From Nitrosopumilus sp. BACL13 MAG-121220-bin23 (GTDB taxonomy: Archaea; Thermoproteota; Nitrososphaeria; Nitrososphaerales; Nitrosopumilaceae), in the NCBI GenBank assembly GCA_001437625.1, contig LIAL01000031.1:1-13524 (forward strand): 13,524 nt of DNA, written 5' to 3'. A program made the translations under genes and the position numbers. Below, piece after piece: positions 5,471 through 11,976 of the stretch (position 1 is the stretch's first letter; every line of letters starts with the position of its first letter). Below the pieces are notes generated by a model. It saw only the letters and a program-made list of their open reading frames with translations. It did no database searches and was not told where the DNA came from.

Positions 5471-6007
5471 CTAATTGATTGTGACTTCTATTTCATTAGA
5501 ACTATTTTTGACACTTCCAGGTTCAGTATAATCATGTTTTTGCCATGATGAAAATACTTCAGCTCCAATCTTGTGTTTACCTTTTCCTAAATCAGATGCT
5601 TTGAAAACAAATTTTTCATTAAAGTCAAAGAATTCTTCTCTTACTTCTTCTTCAGAAAGTCTGATAAATGGTTCAAAGTTTTTTGCTATTTGAACCCAAA
5701 TTCTTCTATCTTTCATTGGATTGACTAATTTTGGATTCCTTGTCCAGAAAATTGCGGCTTTTCGGTATGAATCTATAATTTTCCCTAATGCCTTCTTTCT
5801 GAATCCGCCTGATGTCAATTTTACACCGTATTTGAGCTTTATTGAAACATCATTGTTATTGTATGCTTTAGTCCAATTTGCTTCATTGAACGAATCTCTT
5901 ATCCCACCTTGAACTGAAAATTGAACATTTATCTCAATATTTTCATCAGATGAGTATTCCTCCTTGGATTTTACTAGTATTATTTCTGAAATTTTGCTTT
6001 CTGTCAT
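5471..6007 (-). CDS. 178-aa protein of unknown function
   Basis: I do not recognise this protein. It is soluble, with no signal peptide, Cys or transmembrane segment. The N-terminus (about 5-35) and C-terminus (about 130-178) are strand-rich (EYSSDENIEINVQFSV; KFVFKASDLGKGKHKIGAEV) in the manner of arrestin-like or Ig-like beta sandwiches. The middle (about 68-125) is basic and helical with GGFRKKALGKIIDSYRKA and IWVQIAKNF. It starts at ATG 6007, back to back with rpoL across 50 bp. A TATA-like GGATATAAATC (6023-6033) is nearest but only 17-24 nt upstream, closer than usual. The two small paralogues lie directly downstream, so it may work with them. Confidence 0.8.
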   Translation of the reverse strand: MTESKISEIILVKSKEEYSSDENIEINVQFSVQGGIRDSFNEANWTKAYNNNDVSIKLKYGVKLTSGGFRKKALGKIIDSYRKAAIFWTRNPKLVNPMKDRRIWVQIAKNFEPFIRLSEEEVREEFFDFNEKFVFKASDLGKGKHKIGAEVFSSWQKHDYTEPGSVKNSSNEIEVTIN

Positions 6008-6022
6008 TGTTCCTGTTCATAT

Positions 6023-6033
6023 GATTTATATCC
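6023..6033 (+). promoter_or_regulatory. TATA box of rpoL, possibly shared with the divergent 178-aa gene
   Basis: gatttatatcc carries the archaeal TTTATAT core 27-33 nt before the rpoL ATG. Read on the other strand it is GGATATAAATC, a TATA-like box for the 178-aa gene, though a little close to its ATG. It is the only strong box in the 50-bp spacer. Confidence 0.5.
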
Positions 6034-6057
6034 GCAATAAGTGCCTTTTCTGAATAC

Positions 6058-6330
6058 ATGGATGCACAAGTTATCAGTTCAGAAGCTAAAGAAATGACTA
6101 TTTCTATCACAGAAACTGATATTGGAATATTATACATTATTCAGCATGAGCTTCTAAAGGCTTCAAATGTTGATTTTGCAGGCGTAATTATTAAACATCC
6201 ATTAACAAACGAATGTTGGATGCGAATTAATTCTAGCACAAAACCGTTATCTGAAGTTAAAAAATCAACAGAATCTTCAATAAAAATGGCAGAAGAATTT
6301 AAAGAATTATTTATTTCAAAATTAGGGTAA
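6058..6330 (+). CDS. rpoL: DNA-directed RNA polymerase subunit L (Rpo11)
   Basis: A 90-aa subunit, the family's usual size, homologous to eukaryotic RPB11 and related to the alpha N-terminal domain. The hallmark LLKASNVDFAGVIIKHPLTNE (residues 24-44) corresponds to the L/RPB11 segment in which a helix leads into an 'AGY..PHPL' strand. The C-terminal helix (about 60-88) is the dimerisation helix that pairs with Rpo3 (subunit D) in the polymerase assembly platform. The ATG at 6058 has a TATA box 27-33 nt upstream. It heads a co-directional run with tfs six bases downstream, so two transcription components are probably co-expressed. Confidence 0.93.
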   Translation: MDAQVISSEAKEMTISITETDIGILYIIQHELLKASNVDFAGVIIKHPLTNECWMRINSSTKPLSEVKKSTESSIKMAEEFKELFISKLG

Positions 6331-6336
6331 ATTAGA

Positions 6337-6654
6337 TTGAAATTTTGCCCCAAATGTGAGGTTAAACTAAAAAAAGGTGATTCTGGCCTTGAATGTTCAA
6401 AATGTGATTATACTGAAGGAGTAAAAATAGTACAAAAGAAAAAAATTATTGCTGAAGAAGAACCTGATTTTTCACTTCTTGCTTTTGAAGGAACTGAGGG
6501 AGAAGAGACTGAACCAACAGTGAAAATAGATTGTGAAAAATGTGGCCATGATCAAGCTGTAGGTTGGATGTTTCAAACTAGAAGTGCAGATGAACCAACA
6601 ACTCGATTTTATCGTTGTCAAAAATGTAAATACACTTGGCGTGATTACACATAA
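6337..6654 (+). CDS. tfs: transcription factor S (TFS), transcript-cleavage factor
   Basis: A 105-aa archaeal TFIIS/RPB9-like factor that enters the RNA polymerase secondary channel and stimulates RNA cleavage in stalled complexes. The N-terminal zinc ribbon uses Cys4, Cys7, Cys20 and Cys23. The linker is acidic (about 38-62). The C-terminal zinc ribbon uses Cys66, Cys69, Cys94 and Cys97 and ends with YTWRDYT. The catalytic Asp85-Glu86 hairpin tip (RSADEP) is intact, so it should be an active cleavage factor rather than an inhibitory paralogue. The only start that keeps Cys4/Cys7 is TTG at 6337, six bases after rpoL. Confidence 0.95.
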   Translation: MKFCPKCEVKLKKGDSGLECSKCDYTEGVKIVQKKKIIAEEEPDFSLLAFEGTEGEETEPTVKIDCEKCGHDQAVGWMFQTRSADEPTTRFYRCQKCKYTWRDYT

Positions 6655-6688
6655 GGTTTAACTGGAACTTATAGTCAAGAAAAATGAA

Positions 6689-7435
6689 TTGACTTTTGGT
6701 GCAAAAACAAATGGCTCAGATGATCTAAAAGCCATAATTTCTGCAATCTCTACACTAGTTGAAGAAGCAACTTTTGTTGCAACAGCTGAAGGAATTACTT
6801 TTCGAGGAATGGACCCATCTCACGTTGCTCTTATTGATATATCCTGGCCAAATTCAGCATTTGAAAAATATGAATGTGATAGTGATATTAAATTTGGAGT
6901 TAGAATAGATGAATTTTCTAAACTTATCAAACGAGCAGATAAAAAAGATAGTATCGAAATCAGTATTTCTGAAGAAAAAATGTTACTTGTAACAGTTGGA
7001 AAAAATAAAAAATATAAAATTCGTTTAATTGAAAGTTCTGCAACTGATACACCATTACCAAAAATTCCATATGATTCAAAAATCGTTTTAACTTCTTCAA
7101 AATTTGATAAGATTCTTGGTGATGTCCAAGTTGTATCTGACTATCTAACTATCAATACATCTGATTCCAAGGGTGATTTTTCAGGAAAAGGTGATTCTGG
7201 TGAAGTAATTATTGAATTGGATAAAGATGCTGAAGATATTGAAGAAATTTCTTCAAAAGCAGATAGTGTTGGTACTTACAGCCTTGAATATCTTAATCCT
7301 GTAGTTAAAGCCGTAGGTAGTAATGCTGGATTTATCACATGTGAATTTTCAAGCGCAAAACCACTTAGAATTGAATTTAAGGTTGCAAATATAGGCAGAA
7401 TCCACTTTTATCTTGCTCCACGCGTAGAAAGTTAA
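6689..7435 (+). CDS. pcn: DNA polymerase sliding clamp (PCNA)
   Basis: A 248-aa sliding clamp of normal archaeal length. It has two repeated clamp folds: the first carries GITFRGMDPSHVALIDISWP (residues 35-54), the classic PCNA strand-helix segment, and the second includes YSLEYLNPVVKAV (196-208) followed by a 'PLRIEFKV' strand. The C-terminus FYLAPRVES is the usual archaeal ending. It should form a homotrimeric ring tethering polymerases, FEN1 and ligase. The start is TTG at 6689; the ATG at 6684 is in another frame and closes after two codons. It lies 34 bases after tfs, a transcription-replication gene neighbourhood. Confidence 0.96.
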   Translation: MTFGAKTNGSDDLKAIISAISTLVEEATFVATAEGITFRGMDPSHVALIDISWPNSAFEKYECDSDIKFGVRIDEFSKLIKRADKKDSIEISISEEKMLLVTVGKNKKYKIRLIESSATDTPLPKIPYDSKIVLTSSKFDKILGDVQVVSDYLTINTSDSKGDFSGKGDSGEVIIELDKDAEDIEEISSKADSVGTYSLEYLNPVVKAVGSNAGFITCEFSSAKPLRIEFKVANIGRIHFYLAPRVES

Positions 7436-7437
7436 AG

Positions 7438-7446
7438 CATTTAAAG
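7438..7446 (+). promoter_or_regulatory. TATA-like box of lysC
   Basis: catttaaag lies 25-33 nt before the TTG start of the aspartate kinase gene, in the 35-bp spacer after pcn. There is no Shine-Dalgarno, so lysC may have its own leaderless transcript as well as any read-through from pcn. Confidence 0.35.
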
Positions 7447-7470
7447 ATTGGATAATTCAGTTAGTTTGAA

Positions 7471-8871
7471 TTGAAACTTGTTTTAAAATATGGTGGAACC
7501 TCAATCTCCAATACAAAAGATATTCAAACAATATGTGAGCATATTAGTACACTATCTAAAAAACATCAAATTGTAATAGTTTGTTCTGCAACAAGTGGAA
7601 CTACTGATGATCTAATTGAAATATCTGAATCTATAAAAAAAGAAAATAAATCTAAAGCAGAACAACTTGCATCAAAAATTATCAATCGACATAATCAATT
7701 AGCAAAACAAACTATCAAAAAATCTGATATTCAAAAAACATTATTAGTAAAATTAAATGAAGATTTTACAGAACTACTTGCATTAATAGACGGTTTAGTT
7801 TTGTTAGGAGAAGTAACATCCAGATCAATGGATTATTTAATTTCATTTGGTGAAAGATTATCTATAAAATTAATTGCCGCTGCAATTAATGATATATCAA
7901 AAAAATCAATTTCTTTGACTGGTAAGGAAGTAGGCATTGTAACTGATTCTAATTTTGGTGAATCAAAACCACTTATGGATACAACTAGATTGAGAGTATC
8001 AAAAAGTATAGATAATTTATTTTCTAAAAAAATAATCCCTGTAATTGGAGGCTTTGCAGGTGCAGATCAACATGGACATACAACTACATTTGGTAGAGGG
8101 GGTTCCGATTATTCAGCAACTATCATTGGTTCTTGTATCAAAGCAGATGAAATTTGGTTAATGAGTGATGTTGATGGACTAATGACTGCAGATCCAAAAA
8201 TTGTTAAAAATGCAAAGTTACTCAAAGAAGTTTCATACACTGAAGCAATTGAAATGGCTTTGTTTGGTGCAAAACAAATTCATCCAAGAACATTTGAGCC
8301 TTTATTGACAAAAAAAATCCCTATGAAAATTAGAAGTTCTCTTATGACCGATAATGAGGGAACTTTAGTAACAGCATCACCTTCTGCATCTGTAAAAAAT
8401 ACTGTAAAGTGTGTCAGTAGTATTCGTAACAATGGACTAATAGATATTCAGAATGGCCAGATTGGAACACCTGGAACTGCAGCTAAAATATTTGCAACTT
8501 TAGCAAAAGCTGAAATTAATGTTATGATGATTTCTCAAAATCCTTCTGAATCAAGTATTACAATCGTAGTAAAAAATACTGATCTTGACAAAGCTGTTAG
8601 CATATTGGAAATGGATCTTTTAGGAAAAATCATTAAAAAATTAGAAGTTACTACTGAAGTATCTATTATTGCATTAATTGGCTCTGGAATGAGAGGAACA
8701 GTTGGTGTTGCATCAAAAGTTTTTACGGCAATTGAGAAAAATAAGATCAATGTATCTATGATTACTCAAGGTTCATCTGAACTTAATCTTGCATTAGTAG
8801 TAAAAAATTCTGATACAAATACGGCAGTGCGTGCAATACACGATGCATTTACACTTGATAAAATCAATTAG
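7471..8871 (+). CDS. lysC: aspartate kinase
   Basis: A 466-aa monofunctional aspartokinase, the first step from aspartate toward threonine, methionine and (where the pathway exists) lysine. The amino-acid kinase domain occupies about 1-300: KYGGTS (6-11) for substrate and phosphate, FGERLS (126-131), FGRGGSDYSA (207-216) for ATP and Asp, and a DVDGLMTADP block (233-242). Two ACT domains follow (about 315-385 and 398-462), with QNPSESSITIVV and TQGSSELNLALVV as their ligand-loop strands, so end-product feedback inhibition is likely. There is no fused homoserine dehydrogenase. The TTG at 7471 is the only start that preserves the first strand. It is followed by cobJ after 40 bases; the shared logic might be methionine, since cobalamin serves methyl transfer, but that is inference. 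Confidence 0.95.
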   Translation: MKLVLKYGGTSISNTKDIQTICEHISTLSKKHQIVIVCSATSGTTDDLIEISESIKKENKSKAEQLASKIINRHNQLAKQTIKKSDIQKTLLVKLNEDFTELLALIDGLVLLGEVTSRSMDYLISFGERLSIKLIAAAINDISKKSISLTGKEVGIVTDSNFGESKPLMDTTRLRVSKSIDNLFSKKIIPVIGGFAGADQHGHTTTFGRGGSDYSATIIGSCIKADEIWLMSDVDGLMTADPKIVKNAKLLKEVSYTEAIEMALFGAKQIHPRTFEPLLTKKIPMKIRSSLMTDNEGTLVTASPSASVKNTVKCVSSIRNNGLIDIQNGQIGTPGTAAKIFATLAKAEINVMMISQNPSESSITIVVKNTDLDKAVSILEMDLLGKIIKKLEVTTEVSIIALIGSGMRGTVGVASKVFTAIEKNKINVSMITQGSSELNLALVVKNSDTNTAVRAIHDAFTLDKIN

Positions 8872-8911
8872 TAGACGCTAAACGGATAAATTAGTTAAGA
8901 AAAAAATTATT

Positions 8912-9712
8912 GTGAAATTGACTGGTAAACTCTACATTGTTGGCGTTGGTCCTGGACATCATGATCATATGACGTTTAGAGCTAAAGAAGTAATCACAGA
9001 AAGTGATACAATTGTTGGCTATGAAACATATGTAAATTTAGTTCAAGATCTAATCAAAGGCAAAACTATTCATCGTTATGCTATGACGCAAGAAGTTGAA
9101 AGGGCTCATCAGTGTATTGATCTTGCAAAATCTGGAAAAATTGTTTCACTAGTGTCTAGTGGAGATCCTGGAATTTATGGAATGGCTGGATTAATTTACG
9201 AAACACTTGCTGCCACAGGTTGGGATCCTTCTGATGGTTTGGAAGTAGAAATTATTCCTGGCGTATCTGCTCTAAATTCTTGTGCATCAATAGTTGGTTC
9301 ACCTTTGATGACTGATTTTGCTGTTGTTAGTATGAGTGATCTGATGGTACCATGGGAAATAATTCAGAAACGTGTGGAGTCAGCTGCACAAGGTGATTTT
9401 GTACTTGTAATTTATAATCCTAAAAGTAAAAAAAGAATTCATCAATTGCAGGATACTCAAAAAATTCTGCTTAAACATAGAAAACCTACAACACCTGTTG
9501 CAATAATTAAAAGTGCTTATAGAGAATCTGAAACTGTTGTTATGACTGATTTAGAAAATTTACTTAATTTTGATGAAGAATTAGGTATGACTAGTACTGT
9601 AATTATTGGCAATTCCTCAACATACACCTACAAAGATTTAATGATTAATCCAAGAGGATACAAATCAAAATATAATTTAGAAGAACAAACCAATCCAAAT
9701 CTTAAAGTTTAG
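8912..9712 (+). CDS. cobJ: precorrin-3B C17-methyltransferase (CobJ/CbiH family)
   Basis: A 266-aa SAM-dependent tetrapyrrole methylase of the corrin-ring pathway. GVGPG (11-15) is the N-terminal SAM-site loop, SSGDPGIYGMA (82-92) is the second conserved loop, and IPGVSALNSCA (115-125) is the family segment that follows it. YNPKSKKR (168-175) is typical of CobJ/CbiH rather than CobM/CbiF. The reaction methylates C17 and drives ring contraction in cobalamin synthesis; whether the anaerobic (CbiH) or aerobic variant applies cannot be told from this gene. The GTG at 8912 is the start; no in-frame ATG precedes it. B12 synthesis is established for marine ammonia-oxidising archaea. The 3' end overlaps that of tyrS. 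Confidence 0.93.
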   Translation: MKLTGKLYIVGVGPGHHDHMTFRAKEVITESDTIVGYETYVNLVQDLIKGKTIHRYAMTQEVERAHQCIDLAKSGKIVSLVSSGDPGIYGMAGLIYETLAATGWDPSDGLEVEIIPGVSALNSCASIVGSPLMTDFAVVSMSDLMVPWEIIQKRVESAAQGDFVLVIYNPKSKKRIHQLQDTQKILLKHRKPTTPVAIIKSAYRESETVVMTDLENLLNFDEELGMTSTVIIGNSSTYTYKDLMINPRGYKSKYNLEEQTNPNLKV

Positions 9713-9719
9713 AAACTTT
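9704..9719. repeat. inverted repeat spanning the interlocked stops of cobJ and tyrS
   Basis: aaagttt (9704-9710) and aaacttt (9713-9719) are perfect complements around two bases that belong to the overlapping stop codons. A six-bp stem with a four-base loop is possible, followed on the plus strand by a T-rich tract. It may help terminate cobJ transcription, but the stem is short and A+T-rich. Confidence 0.3.
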
Positions 9720-10755
9720 TCTTTATTGCTTCAGATAATTCCTCACTAAGATTTAGTTTTTCTCTAATTGGAGATATAATTTCTACAAGATAATTTCCTA
9801 TAGTTTGTTTTAAATCTCCAGGATGTAATTTCTTTTCTCTAAAATCCTCTTCTAACTGTTTATAGTTTGAATATGATACATTACCTCCAAACTCATCAGG
9901 TCTCTCAATATTAATTTCATTAAATTTACTAAAAATTATTGATTCTGCAATTGCTAGTACGGGATTATTTTCTATGATTCCCTCATCACACCATGCTTTG
10001 TTGATTTTCTTTCTAATTTCATCATCTGTATTGTGGATAAATATGCCTGAATTTGGATCTGATTTGCTCATTTTACTAAATTCACCACCAGACTCTACAT
10101 TTTCTTGTTTTTTTAATCCTGGAAGTAATTTATGATGAACAGAAACTGGAACTTTCCATTTCATTTTAGGAAAAATTTCTCTAACTAACATGTGTATTTT
10201 TCTTTGATCCATTCCTGCATGTGCTATATCTACATCCAAATAATGAATATCCACTGCTTGCATTGCAGGATAAAGTAATCTGGCAACATCAATTTTTTCA
10301 TCACTTTCTGAACGCCCCATAATTGTTAGAGTTCTCATAGTTCTTTTCAATGACATGTGTTTTGTAAATTTTACAAGATCTGACCAGTACTCTGGATTTT
10401 TTTGATATAATTCTGAACCTAAAACAATTTTTGCATCTGGGCAAACTAATTTGAAAGCATCTTGATAATATTTTGAAACTTTAGAAATTGTATCCCAGTT
10501 ACCGCCTAGTTTATCATTGATAATTGTATGCCAATCTGCAAGAAAAATTGTACAATTTACTCCAGCTTTAATAAAATCATTAATTTTGAAACCAGTACTG
10601 ATTAAACTACCTAGGTGTAAAAAACCAGAAATTTCTAAACCGATGTAGTGGTTTGGTGAAGAATTTGTTTTAAATAATTCAATTAATTCCTCACGAGTTA
10701 CAATTTCTTCTGTTGGAGATTTTTCAATTAAATTTACTTTTTCATTAATGTCCAA
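9709..10755 (-). CDS. tyrS: tyrosyl-tRNA synthetase, archaeal type
   Basis: A class I synthetase that charges tRNA-Tyr. I take the TTG at 10755 as the start (348 aa), giving the opening (M)DINEKVNLIEKS, which lines up with the beginning of the Methanocaldococcus jannaschii enzyme; a TATA box sits 28-33 nt upstream. The longer frame to TTG 10797 adds 14 unmatched residues. Numbered from 10755: the HIGH-type motif is HLGS (47-50), the KMSKS loop is 228-232, and the Tyr-specific GMDQRKIHMLVRE block is near 181-193. Tyr37 (YIGLE) and Asp169 (VDIHY) correspond to M. jannaschii Tyr32 and Asp158, which read the substrate hydroxyl, so specificity is for Tyr rather than Trp. The compact archaeal C-terminal domain is complete (KLHPGDLKQTIGNYL). 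Confidence 0.93.
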   Translation of the reverse strand: MDINEKVNLIEKSPTEEIVTREELIELFKTNSSPNHYIGLEISGFLHLGSLISTGFKINDFIKAGVNCTIFLADWHTIINDKLGGNWDTISKVSKYYQDAFKLVCPDAKIVLGSELYQKNPEYWSDLVKFTKHMSLKRTMRTLTIMGRSESDEKIDVARLLYPAMQAVDIHYLDVDIAHAGMDQRKIHMLVREIFPKMKWKVPVSVHHKLLPGLKKQENVESGGEFSKMSKSDPNSGIFIHNTDDEIRKKINKAWCDEGIIENNPVLAIAESIIFSKFNEINIERPDEFGGNVSYSNYKQLEEDFREKKLHPGDLKQTIGNYLVEIISPIREKLNLSEELSEAIKKSF

Positions 10756-10780
10756 ATCAAAACAACTTTTAAAATCTAAA

Positions 10781-10790
10781 CCTATAAAGT
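10781..10790 (-). promoter_or_regulatory. TATA box supporting the tyrS start at 10755
   Basis: Reads ACTTTATAGG on the minus strand, with the TTTATA core 28-33 nt before the TTG at 10755. No comparable box sits at that distance from the upstream TTG at 10797. Confidence 0.5.
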
Positions 10791-10844
10791 TATTCAAAAC
10801 AATTAATTTAAAATCTTTGAATATGGGATAATTTTACAATCTAT

Positions 10845-11036
10845 GTGACTCTTGAGGAAGGACTAGAATTAATTAGTAATTATAAAAAAGGCTTAGAGAA
10901 ATTTTTAGAAACATTACCTGAACAATCTGTTCAATTAGGCTCTGAAATGATTAAAACACTTACATTGAATTCTAAAAATCAAATTGTAAATTTGGAATCA
11001 ATTGAGAAATCATTAAAAAGACCAGCAAAAAATTAA
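10845..11036 (+). CDS. 63-aa protein of unknown function
   Basis: A small, largely helical protein (TLEEGLELISNYKKGLEKFL, then EMIKTLTLNSKNQIVNL). I do not recognise it. It is soluble, with a basic C-terminus (KRPAKN), no Cys and no transmembrane segment. The GTG at 10845 is the only usable start: the overlapping ATG at 10843 meets TGA at once, and an in-frame stop lies at 10818. It is divergent from tyrS and ends 12 bases before the convergent zinc-finger gene. It is accepted because the frame fills the gap between two real genes, has normal local codon use and occupies a strand where nothing else fits, but proof would need homologues. Confidence 0.6.
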   Translation: MTLEEGLELISNYKKGLEKFLETLPEQSVQLGSEMIKTLTLNSKNQIVNLESIEKSLKRPAKN

Positions 11037-11048
11037 TTTTTAAAATTA

Positions 11049-11237
11049 TTATTTACAATTTTTCTTATGTTTTCTTAAACCTTCTTCATAATCAAATTCA
11101 GCACCACATGTTCGACATTTGTCTTTTTTCTTATTATGAGCTTTTTCTTGATGTTTTTTCAGTCTTTCAGAATCTGGCAATATGGTTCCACATTTTTTAC
11201 ATTTTAATTCATTTTTACTGGATCCAAATAACCCCAT
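11049..11237 (-). CDS. two-finger C2H2/C2HC zinc protein
   Basis: A 62-aa protein starting MGLFGSSKNELKCKKCG. Finger 1 is Cys-x2-Cys-x12-His-x4-His (CKKCGTILPDSERLKKHQEKAH split over the motif). Finger 2 is Cys-x2-Cys-x12-His-x4-Cys (CRTCGAEF...RKHKKNC). It is very basic, so nucleic-acid or protein binding is likely. The frame extends to ATG 11291, but I reject that start: the added 18 residues are hydrophobic and unlike the rest, and a TATA box (11257-11266) lies 20-29 nt before the ATG at 11237, inside that extension. Small zinc-finger proteins are common in thaumarchaea; a specific role is not known to me. Confidence 0.85.
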   Translation of the reverse strand: MGLFGSSKNELKCKKCGTILPDSERLKKHQEKAHNKKKDKCRTCGAEFDYEEGLRKHKKNCK

Positions 11238-11256
11238 ACTATACTGTGAATACAAT

Positions 11257-11266
11257 AGTATAAAAA
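11257..11266 (-). promoter_or_regulatory. TATA box of the zinc-finger gene
   Basis: Reads TTTTTATACT on the minus strand, 20-29 nt before the ATG at 11237. It fixes that ATG as the start and argues against the longer frame. Confidence 0.45.
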
Positions 11267-11321
11267 ATAATTTTTGTTGTAATTTTTTCAAAATAATTTT
11301 AATAAATTACATAAATATTGA

Positions 11322-11909
11322 TTATAATTCTTGATCATCTAATGTTTTTCTATGTTTCACACTTAGGTAAAATCCATGTGCAGTAATTATAAATGCTGCA
11401 AGGAAAATTTTTGTTGCAAAAATTAAATTCCATGGTCGATCAGGATCTGGATAAGCTACTGATAACATATCAATATCTGGAACCAATCCCTCGATTATTC
11501 CTGCTGTAATTTGTGCATTCAAAACTGTAAAGTTGTATAATACTTCATAAAAAGAAATTATTGTAAATCCAAGTAACATTAATTGAAGTAAAGCCATTTT
11601 TGTTCCAACAATTTTATTTCCTGCAGTTCTTTTCCAACCAATTCTAGTAACACAATACCATCCAATTATTGTGGAAAAAAATATCCAAGTTGAAATTCGT
11701 GCAAAATTTTCAAAAGGAATAGTTGTATTGTGAATTACTTCACCCATAACATATGTTCCATTTGCTAACCATTCTAACATTGTAGCATAAACACCAAAAA
11801 TTAATGCTGAAACCATTATAGCTCCACAAATATAGAAAATATACAAATACACTTTGTAACCTGCATCTGTTTTTTCTAAATATCGTGGTTCCATTCTATC
11901 ATTTGCCAA
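11322..11909 (-). CDS. four-helix membrane protein of unknown function
   Basis: A 195-aa integral membrane protein that I do not recognise. Predicted helices fall at about 20-45, 70-91, 104-127 and 161-183. The loop between helices 2 and 3 and the C-terminal tail are basic (RIGWKRTAGNK; KHRKTL), so both ends should be cytoplasmic. The two outer loops hold sequons Asn50, Asn61 and Asn126 and an acidic stretch VPDIDMLSVAYPDPDRP, fitting an exposed, possibly glycosylated surface. The start may be TTG 11909 or ATG 11894, and each has a TATA-like box 23-32 nt upstream (11932-11941 and 11917-11926). It is not AmoA, AmoB or AmoC by sequence. The gene is divergent from the DegT gene. Confidence 0.8.
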   Translation of the reverse strand: MANDRMEPRYLEKTDAGYKVYLYIFYICGAIMVSALIFGVYATMLEWLANGTYVMGEVIHNTTIPFENFARISTWIFFSTIIGWYCVTRIGWKRTAGNKIVGTKMALLQLMLLGFTIISFYEVLYNFTVLNAQITAGIIEGLVPDIDMLSVAYPDPDRPWNLIFATKIFLAAFIITAHGFYLSVKHRKTLDDQEL

Positions 11910-11944
11910 TTTTTGAAATATAAAAATTCATAGATATTAAATGA

Positions 11945-11953
11945 GATTTATAG
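11945..11953 (+). promoter_or_regulatory. TATA box of the DegT-family gene
   Basis: gatttatag carries the TTTATA core 25-30 nt before the TTG start at 11977, with no Shine-Dalgarno. This indicates a leaderless transcript initiated at UUG. Confidence 0.5.
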
Positions 11954-11976
11954 CGTAGTTGTTATCAGATTAATTA

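Noticed and set aside
5303..5548. Plus-strand open frame of 81 aa
   Set aside because: It is a shadow of the 50-aa and 178-aa minus-strand genes, with an implausible hydrophobic composition and no initiation signal.
11238..11291. Extended N-terminus of the zinc-finger protein resembling a signal peptide
   Set aside because: The TATA box sits inside it and the downstream MGLFGS start fits better; a secreted zinc-finger protein is unlikely.
11322..11909. Ammonia monooxygenase AmoC or AmoA
   Set aside because: Length and multiple helices are suggestive, but the sequence lacks the AmoA/AmoC motifs I know and no other amo gene is adjacent.
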